From Thiosocius sp942490985 (GTDB lineage: Bacteria; Pseudomonadota; Gammaproteobacteria; Chromatiales; Chromatiaceae): DNA of 64,000 bases. Location of the stretch: positions 62,001 to 126,000 of the forward strand of contig CALNYW010000004.1 of the NCBI GenBank assembly GCA_942490985.1, in the 5' to 3' direction. The notes below the pieces were generated by a model. That model made no database searches. It saw only the letters and a program-made list of their open reading frames with translations, and was not told the DNA's origin. How positions within the stretch are numbered: position 1 is the stretch's first letter; each line of letters begins with the position of its first letter. Shown in pieces: positions 1-7,347 of this stretch. Both the position numbers and the translations under genes were made by a program.

Positions 1-1055
1 GTTCGCCGATCGTCCTGGTGCTCGACAGTCAGGGGATGACCCGTGGTGTTGCGCCGCTGATCCTGGGTTACCAGGCATTCGATCCGGCCATCCGCATCGC
101 GGGCGTGATTCTCAACAAGGTCGGCGGCCGGCGCCATGAAGCCAAGCTGCGGGCGGTTATCGAGCACTACACGGATGTGAAGGTGCTGGGCTCGGTGCAG
201 CGCGACCCGGACCTGCAAATCGATGAGCGGCACCTCGGTTTGGTCCCCAGTAATGAATTGGCCGGCAGCCCCGCACACATCGCGAGGATGGCCCAGCAAC
301 TCCGCGAGCAGGTCGATCTTGATGCCCTGCGGGCGGTTGCTGACGCCGCGCCGCCGGTCGTGCAACCGGTCGCTGACCAGCCCAGCGGCCGGCGCGCGGC
401 GGATTTGACGATCGCCTACGCGGTCGATGCTGCTTTCGGCTTCTACTATGCGGGCGATTTGGAGGCCTTGCAGGCCGCCGGGGCGGACCTGGTGCCATTC
501 AGTCCGCTGGACGATCGTGAGCTTCCCGATTGCGATGGCCTGTTTCTCGGTGGCGGGTTTCCCGAGACCCACATGGATGCCTTGGAAGCGAACCACGCCA
601 TGCGTGCCGATATCGCCGGATTTATCAATCGCGGCGGCCCGGTTTACGCGGAATGCGGAGGGTTGATGTACCTGTGCGAAGACCTGACCTGGCAAGGCAA
701 TACGCGTAAACTCTGTGGCGTGATTCCGGCGCGGGTGCAGATGCATGACCGGCCGCAGGGTCGAGGCTATGTGCGGCTGCGCGAGACGACGGCACATCCC
801 TGGCCAAGGCTGGGTCCAATGCTGACTGAAACCTCAGCCCATGAGTTCCACTACTCGGCGCTGACCGCGCTGCCCGACGGCTTGGAATTCGCCTATGAGG
901 TGGAGCGGGGGGTCGGGCTTGACGGAAAGCGCGATGGCATCGTCTATCGGAATCTGTTGGCCAGCTATGCGCATCTGCGCAACACGCAGGCCCATCCGTG
1001 GGCAGACCGCTTCGTCGAATTCGTTCGACGAGTGACTGCCGGTAGTCGCGGTTGA
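1..1055 (+). CDS. dsrN: DsrN, cobyrinic acid a,c-diamide synthase-like glutamine amidotransferase (5' partial)
   Basis: The reading frame is open from base 3, so the gene starts before the window; roughly the first 110 residues of a CobB/CbiA-type protein are missing. The visible part has the end of the P-loop/BioD-like synthetase domain and a C-terminal class I glutamine amidotransferase domain with the nucleophile cysteine in AECGGLMYL. CbiA-family enzymes amidate tetrapyrrole carboxylates using glutamine and ATP. The next two genes match the order dsrN-dsrR-dsrS that ends the dsr operon of Allochromatium vinosum, where DsrN is thought to make siro(heme)amide for DsrAB. That context, rather than sequence alone, makes DsrN more likely than a cobalamin enzyme. 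Confidence 0.88.
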   Translation, partial: SPIVLVLDSQGMTRGVAPLILGYQAFDPAIRIAGVILNKVGGRRHEAKLRAVIEHYTDVKVLGSVQRDPDLQIDERHLGLVPSNELAGSPAHIARMAQQLREQVDLDALRAVADAAPPVVQPVADQPSGRRAADLTIAYAVDAAFGFYYAGDLEALQAAGADLVPFSPLDDRELPDCDGLFLGGGFPETHMDALEANHAMRADIAGFINRGGPVYAECGGLMYLCEDLTWQGNTRKLCGVIPARVQMHDRPQGRGYVRLRETTAHPWPRLGPMLTETSAHEFHYSALTALPDGLEFAYEVERGVGLDGKRDGIVYRNLLASYAHLRNTQAHPWADRFVEFVRRVTAGSRG

Positions 1056-1076
1056 AGTAATCAAGAGGAATTGCCG

Positions 1077-1391
1077 ATGTTCAAAGTAACGCCACAGGCC
1101 GCCGAGCAGGTGAAGACAGCCGCCGAACAGGGCGGTACGGCCGGAATGGCCCTGAGGTTGGCCGCTCAGCAGCGACCCGACGGTAGCATCGACTATCGCA
1201 TGGGTTTCGACGAAGGTAACGACGACGACATCAGTTTCAACTCCGAGGGCGTGCAGATCGTAATGGCGCCCGAGTATGTGCCGTTGCTTGATGCGGCGAC
1301 CCTGGATTTCGTCGAGATAGAGCCGGGCGAGTCCCAGTTCATCTTCGTGAACCCCAAAGACGCCAATTACGCCCCGCCCGTCGAAAACTGA
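1077..1391 (+). CDS. dsrR: DsrR, cysteine-free IscA-like protein
   Basis: This 104-residue protein has the A-type (IscA/HesB) fold pattern but no cysteine at all, so it cannot bind an Fe-S cluster in the way IscA does. DsrR of purple sulfur bacteria has this property; it is cytoplasmic and is reported to affect expression of the dsr operon after transcription. I chose the ATG at 1077 because GAGGA at 1065-1069 lies seven bases upstream; an in-frame TTG at 1071 is less likely. It lies 21 bases behind dsrN and 30 before dsrS, consistent with one operon. Confidence 0.85.
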   Translation: MFKVTPQAAEQVKTAAEQGGTAGMALRLAAQQRPDGSIDYRMGFDEGNDDDISFNSEGVQIVMAPEYVPLLDAATLDFVEIEPGESQFIFVNPKDANYAPPVEN

Positions 1392-1421
1392 TCGGCATCC
1401 TGCCGCTCGCCGCCGTCGCTG

Positions 1422-2531
1422 ATGGAACTGTCGCCCCAGGACACCCTACGACTGAATGTGCTGCTGGCCAACAAGCCGCAGGCGATTCGAATCCATGAGT
1501 CCAGCATGACCGTGCATGGTCTGTCAGACAGTGGCGAGGCGCAGGTCGAGCTCAATCCCACCGGTCGACCCGACCAGTACATAAAGCGCGTCAAGGAACT
1601 GCTGTCCGGGCATGTACTCGGCTCGCCGGGCGGCTACCCGGTGTATCTGCAGCGCTGGACGCGGATGGGGCAGATGCGCGATGACAGTCTGGAACAGCTG
1701 TTGCTGCTCGGCGAGCCCGAGGCTGTGGTTGCCGCTGTCTCTGCGCAAGGTCTGACCGACGAGCTCGCGCGTCGTGCCTGGTGGGCGATGGAAGACGCCA
1801 CCAACGCCCGCCACATGTTGCGAAAAGCGGCGATTGTCGAGGGAGAGATGGGGCCGCAGCTGGCCGCCTATCTGGTCGAGCACCTGCCTTTTGAAACAGA
1901 GCCGGAACAACAGATCGAAACCGTTCGACTGGTATTGCAGGCGGACCTTCTCGACCGTGAGCAGATTGATGACCTGTGGCGAAAAGCCCAGCGCAAGCCG
2001 GCCTACTATGTCGGCTTCATTGCGGCGCGACCGGACAATCTGCCGGACAGCGCCGTGGCCCATGCACTCGCGGCCGATCGCGCCCTGCTTGGACAGGTCG
2101 CCGCGGGTAACCCGCTAGCGGTGCAGCTGGTGCGTGTTTTGGATGCGCCCGGGCAGGCTTTTTTGCAGACCGTTTTGCGCATCTTCGAAAAGCCGTCCAA
2201 TCAGGATGTGGTGAACATCTCGCTCGACACGATGGCCGGGTACTTTGCTGCGGCGCGGCCCGAAGGCCGCGTCGACCAGCCGTTCGAGGCCCTGCAACAG
2301 GAGGCCCGTGAGTGGTGTGAGACCTCTCGTGACGCGCAGTCGCTGCTCGCGGCGCAACGCCAGGACATCGCCGAGATGTTATGGGCCATGCGGGTCCTGT
2401 CGGGTTTGAGCTATGGCGTGGTTCGACCGGTTTTCGGTGACAGCACTGCGATCGGCAGTTTGATGCGACGTAAGCTGCAGCCGGTGCTCACGCCGTTGTT
2501 GGAAACACTGCGCATTTTGCGTTCGGACTGA
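1422..2531 (+). CDS. dsrS: DsrS, conserved sulfur-oxidation protein of unknown function
   Basis: A 369-residue soluble, mostly helical protein with no signal peptide and no motif I recognise. The call rests on position and length: it follows the IscA-like dsrR, and DsrS is the roughly 40 kDa last gene of the Allochromatium dsr operon. Its biochemical role is not established. No good ribosome-binding site precedes the ATG, so it may be translated by coupling to dsrR. The dsr operon appears to end here; the following 220 bases are noncoding and AT-rich. Confidence 0.75.
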   Translation: MELSPQDTLRLNVLLANKPQAIRIHESSMTVHGLSDSGEAQVELNPTGRPDQYIKRVKELLSGHVLGSPGGYPVYLQRWTRMGQMRDDSLEQLLLLGEPEAVVAAVSAQGLTDELARRAWWAMEDATNARHMLRKAAIVEGEMGPQLAAYLVEHLPFETEPEQQIETVRLVLQADLLDREQIDDLWRKAQRKPAYYVGFIAARPDNLPDSAVAHALAADRALLGQVAAGNPLAVQLVRVLDAPGQAFLQTVLRIFEKPSNQDVVNISLDTMAGYFAAARPEGRVDQPFEALQQEAREWCETSRDAQSLLAAQRQDIAEMLWAMRVLSGLSYGVVRPVFGDSTAIGSLMRRKLQPVLTPLLETLRILRSD

Positions 2532-2626
2532 CGTGCCGGCTCAGCGCTGATGGCGCGCGGTGTCGTGCGAGCCTCCGGATTCGTTGTCAAATTATCGCTG
2601 CCAGCCGAAATTCCCTTATTTATTGA

Positions 2627-2645
2627 TTAATAAGCATATTATTAA
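2627..2645. promoter_or_regulatory. AT-rich inverted repeat, possible operator
   Basis: TTAATAA and TTATTAA form perfect 7-base arms around GCATA. The repeat sits in a very AT-rich stretch (about 2590-2720) in an otherwise GC-rich region, roughly 110 bases before the HTH gene at 2755. A TATACT hexamer at 2704-2709 could be a -10 element, but no good -35 lies at the right distance. It may be an operator or a bent upstream element; this is inference. Confidence 0.35.
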
Positions 2646-2754
2646 AAATTCGTACTTGTTTAAGACTTTCTTTTCCTACCCTTTTACTCTGACAAGTGCC
2701 GTCTATACTTTGCTGATCTATCCCATTTGGGATACTTGTTTAGCCGGAGGGGAT

Positions 2755-3195
2755 ATGGACCGCTTGTTCAGCGTTTCGCAAGCGGCGCGCCTGGTTGGTG
2801 TGCCGCGGCGGATGATTCAGCAGCACATCCAGGAAGGGCGGGTGGAGGCCTTCGAGGGTCACATCCGGCTTTCGGAGCTTCGCAAGGCCTACCCCGAGGC
2901 GGACAGCGAGCGTTCCGGCATGGTCGAGAAGGTCAATCGAATCCGCGAGGCAGCCGCCTCCAAGGCGAATCGTGACTTCAAACCGAACGTCGACCACCTC
3001 TGCACCGAGTTGCAGCGTGCGCGAGTGGAGATAGAGCGCCTGAGAGCCGACGTCTACAGCTACCAGCAGTTCGCGATGGAGACGGAAAATCGTTTGGTAG
3101 AGCTCCAGGATCGTTGTGATAAGCGTCAGGCAATGATGCTGGGTACCCTGATCGGTTGGTTCATGAACCAACAAAAGATCCGCCGGCAAGGTTAG
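2755..3195 (+). CDS. MerR/excisionase-like HTH protein with coiled coil
   Basis: The 146-residue protein begins with a MerR-type winged-helix segment (about residues 4-45; SVSQAARLVGVPRRMIQQ). A charged helical, probably coiled-coil region follows (about 55-125), then a short hydrophobic end (MMLGTLIGWF). The ATG at 2755 has a strong GGAGGGG at 2746-2752; the open frame extends upstream to 2560, but that part is AT-rich and has no protein-like character. The ferredoxin-reductase gene follows after 123 bases on the same strand, so the two may be functionally linked. It could be a DNA-binding regulator or a scaffold; the target is unknown. Confidence 0.72.
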   Translation: MDRLFSVSQAARLVGVPRRMIQQHIQEGRVEAFEGHIRLSELRKAYPEADSERSGMVEKVNRIREAAASKANRDFKPNVDHLCTELQRARVEIERLRADVYSYQQFAMETENRLVELQDRCDKRQAMMLGTLIGWFMNQQKIRRQG

Positions 3196-3318
3196 TGGAC
3201 CAAGCGGGAAGTTCTGTAACGCTTAGCCCACTCGGCGCCCGATCCTCAAAGTTGGGTTTGCGATGCCGGCGGGAGCCGACGTTGGCCCCGTGCCTGTCTG
3301 GCGTTAAAGTCAGCGCGC

Positions 3319-4311
3319 ATGTCGTTCACGATTACCATCCAACCCAATGGCCACGTTTTTGAGGCCGAAGCCAGAGAGTCGCTGCTCGACGCAGGTCTTC
3401 GGGCAGGACTGAACCTCGACCACAGTTGCGCCAATGGCGCTTGCGGGGATTGTCGCGCCCGGCTGATCGCCGGCTCGGTTGAGCCCTGCGGGCACGCCGA
3501 CTTCAGCTTCAGTGAACTCGACCGTCAGCGGGGCGCATTGTTGCTTTGCAACAATCGCCCGACCAGTGATGTTGTCATTGAGACCAACGTCACCGGCAAA
3601 GCGGAAGACATCCCGGCACAGTTGGTCAGGGCCAAGGTCAGCAAGATCGAACGCCTGCAGGACGATGTGGTGCAGATGACGGTGCGAACCCCACGCAGCG
3701 GTGGGCTGCATTTTCTCGCCGGGCAGAGTGTGGGACTGAATTTCAACGGGATTGCCGCAAAGACCCTGCCTATCGCCAGTTGTCCCTGTGACGCCGTGCA
3801 ACTGCGTTTCCACCTCCGTCTCCATGATGACCCGTTCAATCTGTTCGTCTTCGACCAGTTGCGAAAGGGCGAGGAGATCGTGCTGCAGGGGCCTTGCGGT
3901 GACTTTACCTTGGACGAGGGATCGCGGCGGCCGCTGGTCTTCATCGCCTGGGAAACCGGTTTTGCGCCGGTCAGTAGCCTGATCGATCATGCGATCCAGA
4001 AAGACATCGATCGTTCGATTGATCTCTACTGGCTGTCGGCTATTCCGCGCGGACACTATCTGTCGAACCACTGTCGCGCATGGCGTGATGTGCTCGATGA
4101 TTTCCGTTATCACTCCATAGACCTGCAGCCGGCCGGCGAAGAGCGTATTGATGACGTGCTGGAACGGGTGATCCGGGTGCATTCACTGCTCGCCGATCAC
4201 GACTACTATTTGGTGCTGCCGGAGCCTGCCCTGGCGCACGCGCAAAAGTTGCTGCAGCGCGCCGATGTGCCTTCGGATCAGGTGCACAGTTTATTGCTAC
4301 AAGATCCCTAG
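3319..4311 (+). CDS. 2Fe-2S ferredoxin / FNR-family flavoprotein reductase
   Basis: Residues 1-90 are a plant-type [2Fe-2S] ferredoxin domain with ligands C37, C42, C45 and C77 (CX4CX2C...C). Residues of about 100-330 are a ferredoxin-NADP reductase-like module. This is the architecture of oxygenase reductases and of proteins annotated as CDP-6-deoxy-glucoseen reductase. The FAD-binding RxYS motif is replaced by KTLPIAS and the nucleotide-binding glycine motif reads WETGFAP, so flavin or NAD(P)H binding may be altered. The electron partner is unknown. It lies behind the dsr operon and an HTH gene, but a role in sulfur oxidation is not shown. Confidence 0.8.
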   Translation: MSFTITIQPNGHVFEAEARESLLDAGLRAGLNLDHSCANGACGDCRARLIAGSVEPCGHADFSFSELDRQRGALLLCNNRPTSDVVIETNVTGKAEDIPAQLVRAKVSKIERLQDDVVQMTVRTPRSGGLHFLAGQSVGLNFNGIAAKTLPIASCPCDAVQLRFHLRLHDDPFNLFVFDQLRKGEEIVLQGPCGDFTLDEGSRRPLVFIAWETGFAPVSSLIDHAIQKDIDRSIDLYWLSAIPRGHYLSNHCRAWRDVLDDFRYHSIDLQPAGEERIDDVLERVIRVHSLLADHDYYLVLPEPALAHAQKLLQRADVPSDQVHSLLLQDP

Positions 4312-4470
4312 CTACTTGGTAGTTTGGTTACTCTCAGCGCCCCGTTATCCGGTGGCCGAGGTACTCGCGGTGCGTCAGGCGGCTGTCTGCCATACCCCGC
4401 CGCCCAAGAGGCTTCACGGAAATATCTTCGTATCTGTGCTGTCGGCCAATACATTCACACGAGGAGGGCG

Positions 4471-4632
4471 ATGTCCGCCTTCCCAAAACAGAGCGGACAA
4501 CCCGGCGACAAAATCGAGCAGCGGGAAGATGACGGGCGTCGTGTCATCCCGGTAATGGATCTCCGACTGTTAGCGCTATGTCAACCAGCGGCCTGCAGAC
4601 GATTCCCTGATCCAGCTTCGAACGCTGCGTAA
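4471..4632 (+). CDS. Possible small or truncated ORF
   Basis: A 53-codon ORF starts with ATG after a strong GAGGAGGGCG ribosome-binding site. Its first 35 codons look protein-like (for example GRRVIPVMDLRLLALC), but its 3' end runs antisense into the end of the P-loop gene on the other strand. It may be the 5' remnant of a gene cut by insertion of its neighbour, or chance. No family recognised. Confidence 0.3.
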   Translation: MSAFPKQSGQPGDKIEQREDDGRRVIPVMDLRLLALCQPAACRRFPDPASNAA

Positions 4633-5277
4633 CCTCGACCAGTCAAGCGAAGGCCGGACTTCTAGTGCGGTGGGCTTGCCCTTCTTTCGCATGATTTTTC
4701 GTAATGCCGGCAAGGAGTAAGGCCGGGCCGTATTGAAAGGTCGCACCATCACCTGTAACCCGGACCCATGAAAAAACTGAGCGAGCTGCCAATGAATACC
4801 GACCTGCCAAGCCACTAACTCCGGGGTGATGCCGATATCCACCAGCCTAGGGTCGCCAGATTCCAATCTTTTCCGCCGGACTTCAAATAGCCACGCAGGT
4901 GGAGGGAGAACGAAATCGAAGACAAAACGCGCTCGCCAATCGGGCGCCAATATGAACTTCTTCTTGCTTGGGATCCTGATCCGATCGACGTCCAACGCAG
5001 GCAGTTTTTTCGCTCCCAGCCATTTATCCTCGTAGACCGGATAGCGTTGATCGGCGTTTTTGAACGGGAGCGCGAAATGGACCTCACGAGGGCGATGCGT
5101 CAACGGCTCAACAGCCCACCACCTCTTCAACGTGATATCGAGACAGACCTCACCCGGCCAGCCGCCAATCTTGCTGATCAGATAAGATTTCCCGGACCCG
5201 GGAGGGCCTGCAACGATCCAGCTTCGAAATTTCATCTTGGCTGGAAACAGAACACCGCGGCGATCCTGAAGTTTCAC
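4576..5277 (-). CDS. P-loop NTPase of unknown function
   Basis: The 233-residue protein has a clear Walker A motif, GPPGSGKS (residues 24-31), near its N-terminus. No AAA+ or ABC signature follows, and I do not recognise the family. The rest is rich in basic and aromatic residues. The start is a GTG at 5275-5277, with GAGAGG about 11 bases upstream on the minus strand; an internal ATG at 5233-5235 would shorten it by 14 residues. It lies alone, opposite to the flanking genes, in the least dense part of the window, consistent with acquired DNA. Confidence 0.6.
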   Translation of the reverse strand: MKLQDRRGVLFPAKMKFRSWIVAGPPGSGKSYLISKIGGWPGEVCLDITLKRWWAVEPLTHRPREVHFALPFKNADQRYPVYEDKWLGAKKLPALDVDRIRIPSKKKFILAPDWRARFVFDFVLPPPAWLFEVRRKRLESGDPRLVDIGITPELVAWQVGIHWQLAQFFHGSGLQVMVRPFNTARPYSLPALRKIMRKKGKPTALEVRPSLDWSRLRSVRSWIRESSAGRWLT

Positions 5278-5708
5278 GACTGCGCTGTCCTCTCGCTCAC
5301 AAACGCAAACATGGAGAGAAAAACCTGACGATCAGGCATCGGCATTTGATCGTGTGTCCTATCCAGTCCCCTAAACGAACCTAGTCTCCGATTGTTACAA
5401 GAACATTGCTGTTGGCCATGTGCCAGGTGCCGCTGCTCATCTAAAACCGCATTTCTTACAGCTGAGCGCCACGAGATGCTCAGCACAGCAACGATCACAG
5501 CGGACGTGTAAGAATCCTCGCCTGCGTCGGCCGCCCCTTGGGACCCCTCGAACTGCCGCCCAAAATCAGGGACAAACTGGCTTCGTGCGGCGCCTTGGAT
5601 TGGCTCAACTGCGGGGCTCTGAGCGTTACAGAACTTCCCGCTTGGCCCACTAGTGCCATAATCTGCATAAAGTCTGCCTCGGACTTTCTTCAAGAGGTGT
5701 CGTAACAC
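5278..5708. other. Noncoding stretch
   Basis: These 431 bases lie between divergently read genes (P-loop NTPase and lipoprotein). A 144-codon minus-strand frame crosses them but has low-complexity, non-protein-like content and no ribosome-binding site. I see no repeat, RNA or clear promoter. Confidence 0.5.
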
Positions 5709-6254
5709 TTGCGCGCGATCTGGTTTTCAGTTGTCATCACGGTCTTGCTTGCTGGTTGCCAAACCGCGCCTAGCCTCCAACGGGTAAGCGATTTAACCAG
5801 GGATCTCCGTGAGAATCAGGTCAGCTTCGTCCTCAATCAGGACGTGACGATTCCGTCCGGAAGGGCGAGATTATTCCTTCAAGACGGCGGAATCGTCGGG
5901 GGCCGTAGTCTCTATCGGCCGCACTGCATCCTTGAAATCGACTCCGTCGACCATACGGGCTACACGGTCTCTGCGCAGACATTCGTTGTTGCTCGTATCC
6001 AACGCAGTACCGTGCAGATTGCGTCACAGAGTGGTTTTCAATTGGCGTCAAGGATCACCGCGTTCGGCGTTTTCCGGGACAACACAGATAGATTTCACGA
6101 CGGCTACCATTTTTGGCTGCAATCTGACACGCAACCGTCCGTGATGCGGCTGACCTGCTACGGGGTGTATCAGCATCCTAGCCGTCTTCGGCCGCCGACT
6201 CTGGAAGAGATTGGCTCGGCACTCGGCGAAGTCGGCTTGTTGAAGGTCCAATAA
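5709..6254 (+). CDS. Conserved gammaproteobacterial lipoprotein
   Basis: The 181-residue product begins with a type II signal peptide ending in the lipobox LLAGC (C17), so it should be a lipid-anchored envelope protein. A pattern including IPSGRARLFLQDG, a PHCILEID segment and a C-terminal LTCYGVY followed by PTLEEI resembles a lipoprotein family I know as uncharacterised in Gammaproteobacteria; its function is unknown. The start is TTG at 5709 with AGAGG about 11 bases upstream; no ATG gives an intact signal peptide. Confidence 0.65.
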   Translation: MRAIWFSVVITVLLAGCQTAPSLQRVSDLTRDLRENQVSFVLNQDVTIPSGRARLFLQDGGIVGGRSLYRPHCILEIDSVDHTGYTVSAQTFVVARIQRSTVQIASQSGFQLASRITAFGVFRDNTDRFHDGYHFWLQSDTQPSVMRLTCYGVYQHPSRLRPPTLEEIGSALGEVGLLKVQ

Positions 6255-6501
6255 GCAGGCGCTGAGCGAGTGCATCTGGCCGGGAACGTCATTGTCTTAG
6301 AACACGAAGGCTAATGCTGAGGGTGGTGCTCTGTCTTTCAGAGCCATAGGCAGCCAACGGGCGCTATAGGGGGCGGTGATCAATACGAATCGAACCAATT
6401 ACTCACTGCCACTGCCCTTTGGTCACAAATCACTTAGCGACTACCCGTCGTGAGATTTATGTGGAATCCTGCTCATGACTTTCTTGCGAAAAGGGTTTCG
6501 T

Positions 6502-6822
6502 ATGAAGACACCGAACATCACGACAGGGATCGCCTTGGTCTTACTTGTCGGGGCTTCGGCAGCGGTATCGGGAATGTCGTGGACTTGCCAATCGACAGGT
6601 CTTGTCCGGCACGTGCTGGTTATCTATCCGGAGGCGCCTGATGTGCTGCCGTGCCAGGTGTTTTACGCCAAACCGAACGAAAACGTTGTCCCTCGCCAAC
6701 TTTGGCAGGCAAACAGCACGAAAGGCTATTGTGAAGACAGGGCCGCCGAGCTGGTCAGCAAGCTGGGCTCTTTGGGCTGGCACTGTACGCTCGATGAAGC
6801 CGCAGAGACGGCCGGCAATTAA
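6502..6822 (+). CDS. Small exported protein with four cysteines
   Basis: A 106-residue protein with an N-terminal signal sequence (MKTPNITTGIALVLLVGA). The mature part has four cysteines (SWTC, VLPC, KGYC, GWHC), suited to two disulfides in the periplasm. The pattern of a YPE loop, LPCQVFY, and a C-terminal GYCEDRAAELVSKL helix ending in GWHC suggests a compact folded domain. I do not know its function. An in-frame ATG at 6475 would add nine residues ahead of the signal peptide and is less likely. Confidence 0.62.
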   Translation: MKTPNITTGIALVLLVGASAAVSGMSWTCQSTGLVRHVLVIYPEAPDVLPCQVFYAKPNENVVPRQLWQANSTKGYCEDRAAELVSKLGSLGWHCTLDEAAETAGN

Positions 6823-7347
6823 CGTCTCGGCGTGGGTTCGGTCGAGGCCTGTCATGTCCCGCCCGGGTGGTTTATTTGTCAGGATGTTTTGCAGGTCCGG
6901 GTCGGCACATGGGTATCCGTGTCCGGAGACGGACAAAAAAGAAACCCCGTCAGACCGGGGATGCTCATGCTAACAATCGTCAGATCGTGTTCTGTCCAAG
7001 ATAGCGAGGCTGGAGATCGCCTGCGCTCATCGACACAGCTCTTGCAGCCGATCAGTATGGCAGCGAACCATACGCAGCCCGTTCTCCGGAAGTGGGCATG
7101 GCCCCGTGCAGATCGATTGGGCCAGCGCCCCGGGAAAAAAGATCGGCCAGCGATGCTGCGCAGCATTGTTGCCCGCTGTTTTTCTCTCCTGTAAAAACAA
7201 CGTACCCACGGGCCATGGCTCGTGCGATTGACAGTCGGAAAACGATTGTAAGAGAGACAAACTGCGTCCGGCGGCGCCTGATGGGGTGTTGGTCCTGGGG
7301 GCAAGCGGTCTACACTCGCTGTACCGGAGAAAACGACAGGAGTAACC
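6823..7347. other. 525-base noncoding region with hairpins
   Basis: No convincing gene on either strand. It holds a hairpin at 6945-6960 (CCCCG/CGGGG) flanked on its left by an A-tract at 6934-6940, which reads as an intrinsic terminator on the minus strand, and a perfect palindrome ATGCTGCGCAGCAT at 7153-7166. The right part should hold the promoter of the sucrose-type genes. A minus-strand small RNA is possible but unproven. Confidence 0.4.
7289..7316 (+). promoter_or_regulatory. Candidate sigma-70 promoter for the phosphorylase gene
   Basis: TTGGTC at 7289-7294 and TACACT at 7311-7316 are separated by 16 bases and lie about 30 bases before the start codon of the GH13 gene. Transcription would start near 7323. 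Prediction from hexamers only. Confidence 0.35.

Noticed and set aside
1..1055. First gene as a cobalamin-pathway cobB/cbiA
   Set aside because: The following cysteine-free IscA-like gene and the 40 kDa gene reproduce the dsrN-dsrR-dsrS order, and no cobalamin cluster surrounds it.
5274..5708. 144-codon minus-strand ORF before the NTPase
   Set aside because: No ribosome-binding site or domain pattern, and composition is like noncoding shadow frames.
7228..7252. TTGACA at 7228 as promoter of the sugar genes
   Set aside because: No -10 hexamer at 16-18 bases; the pair at 7289/7311 is better placed.
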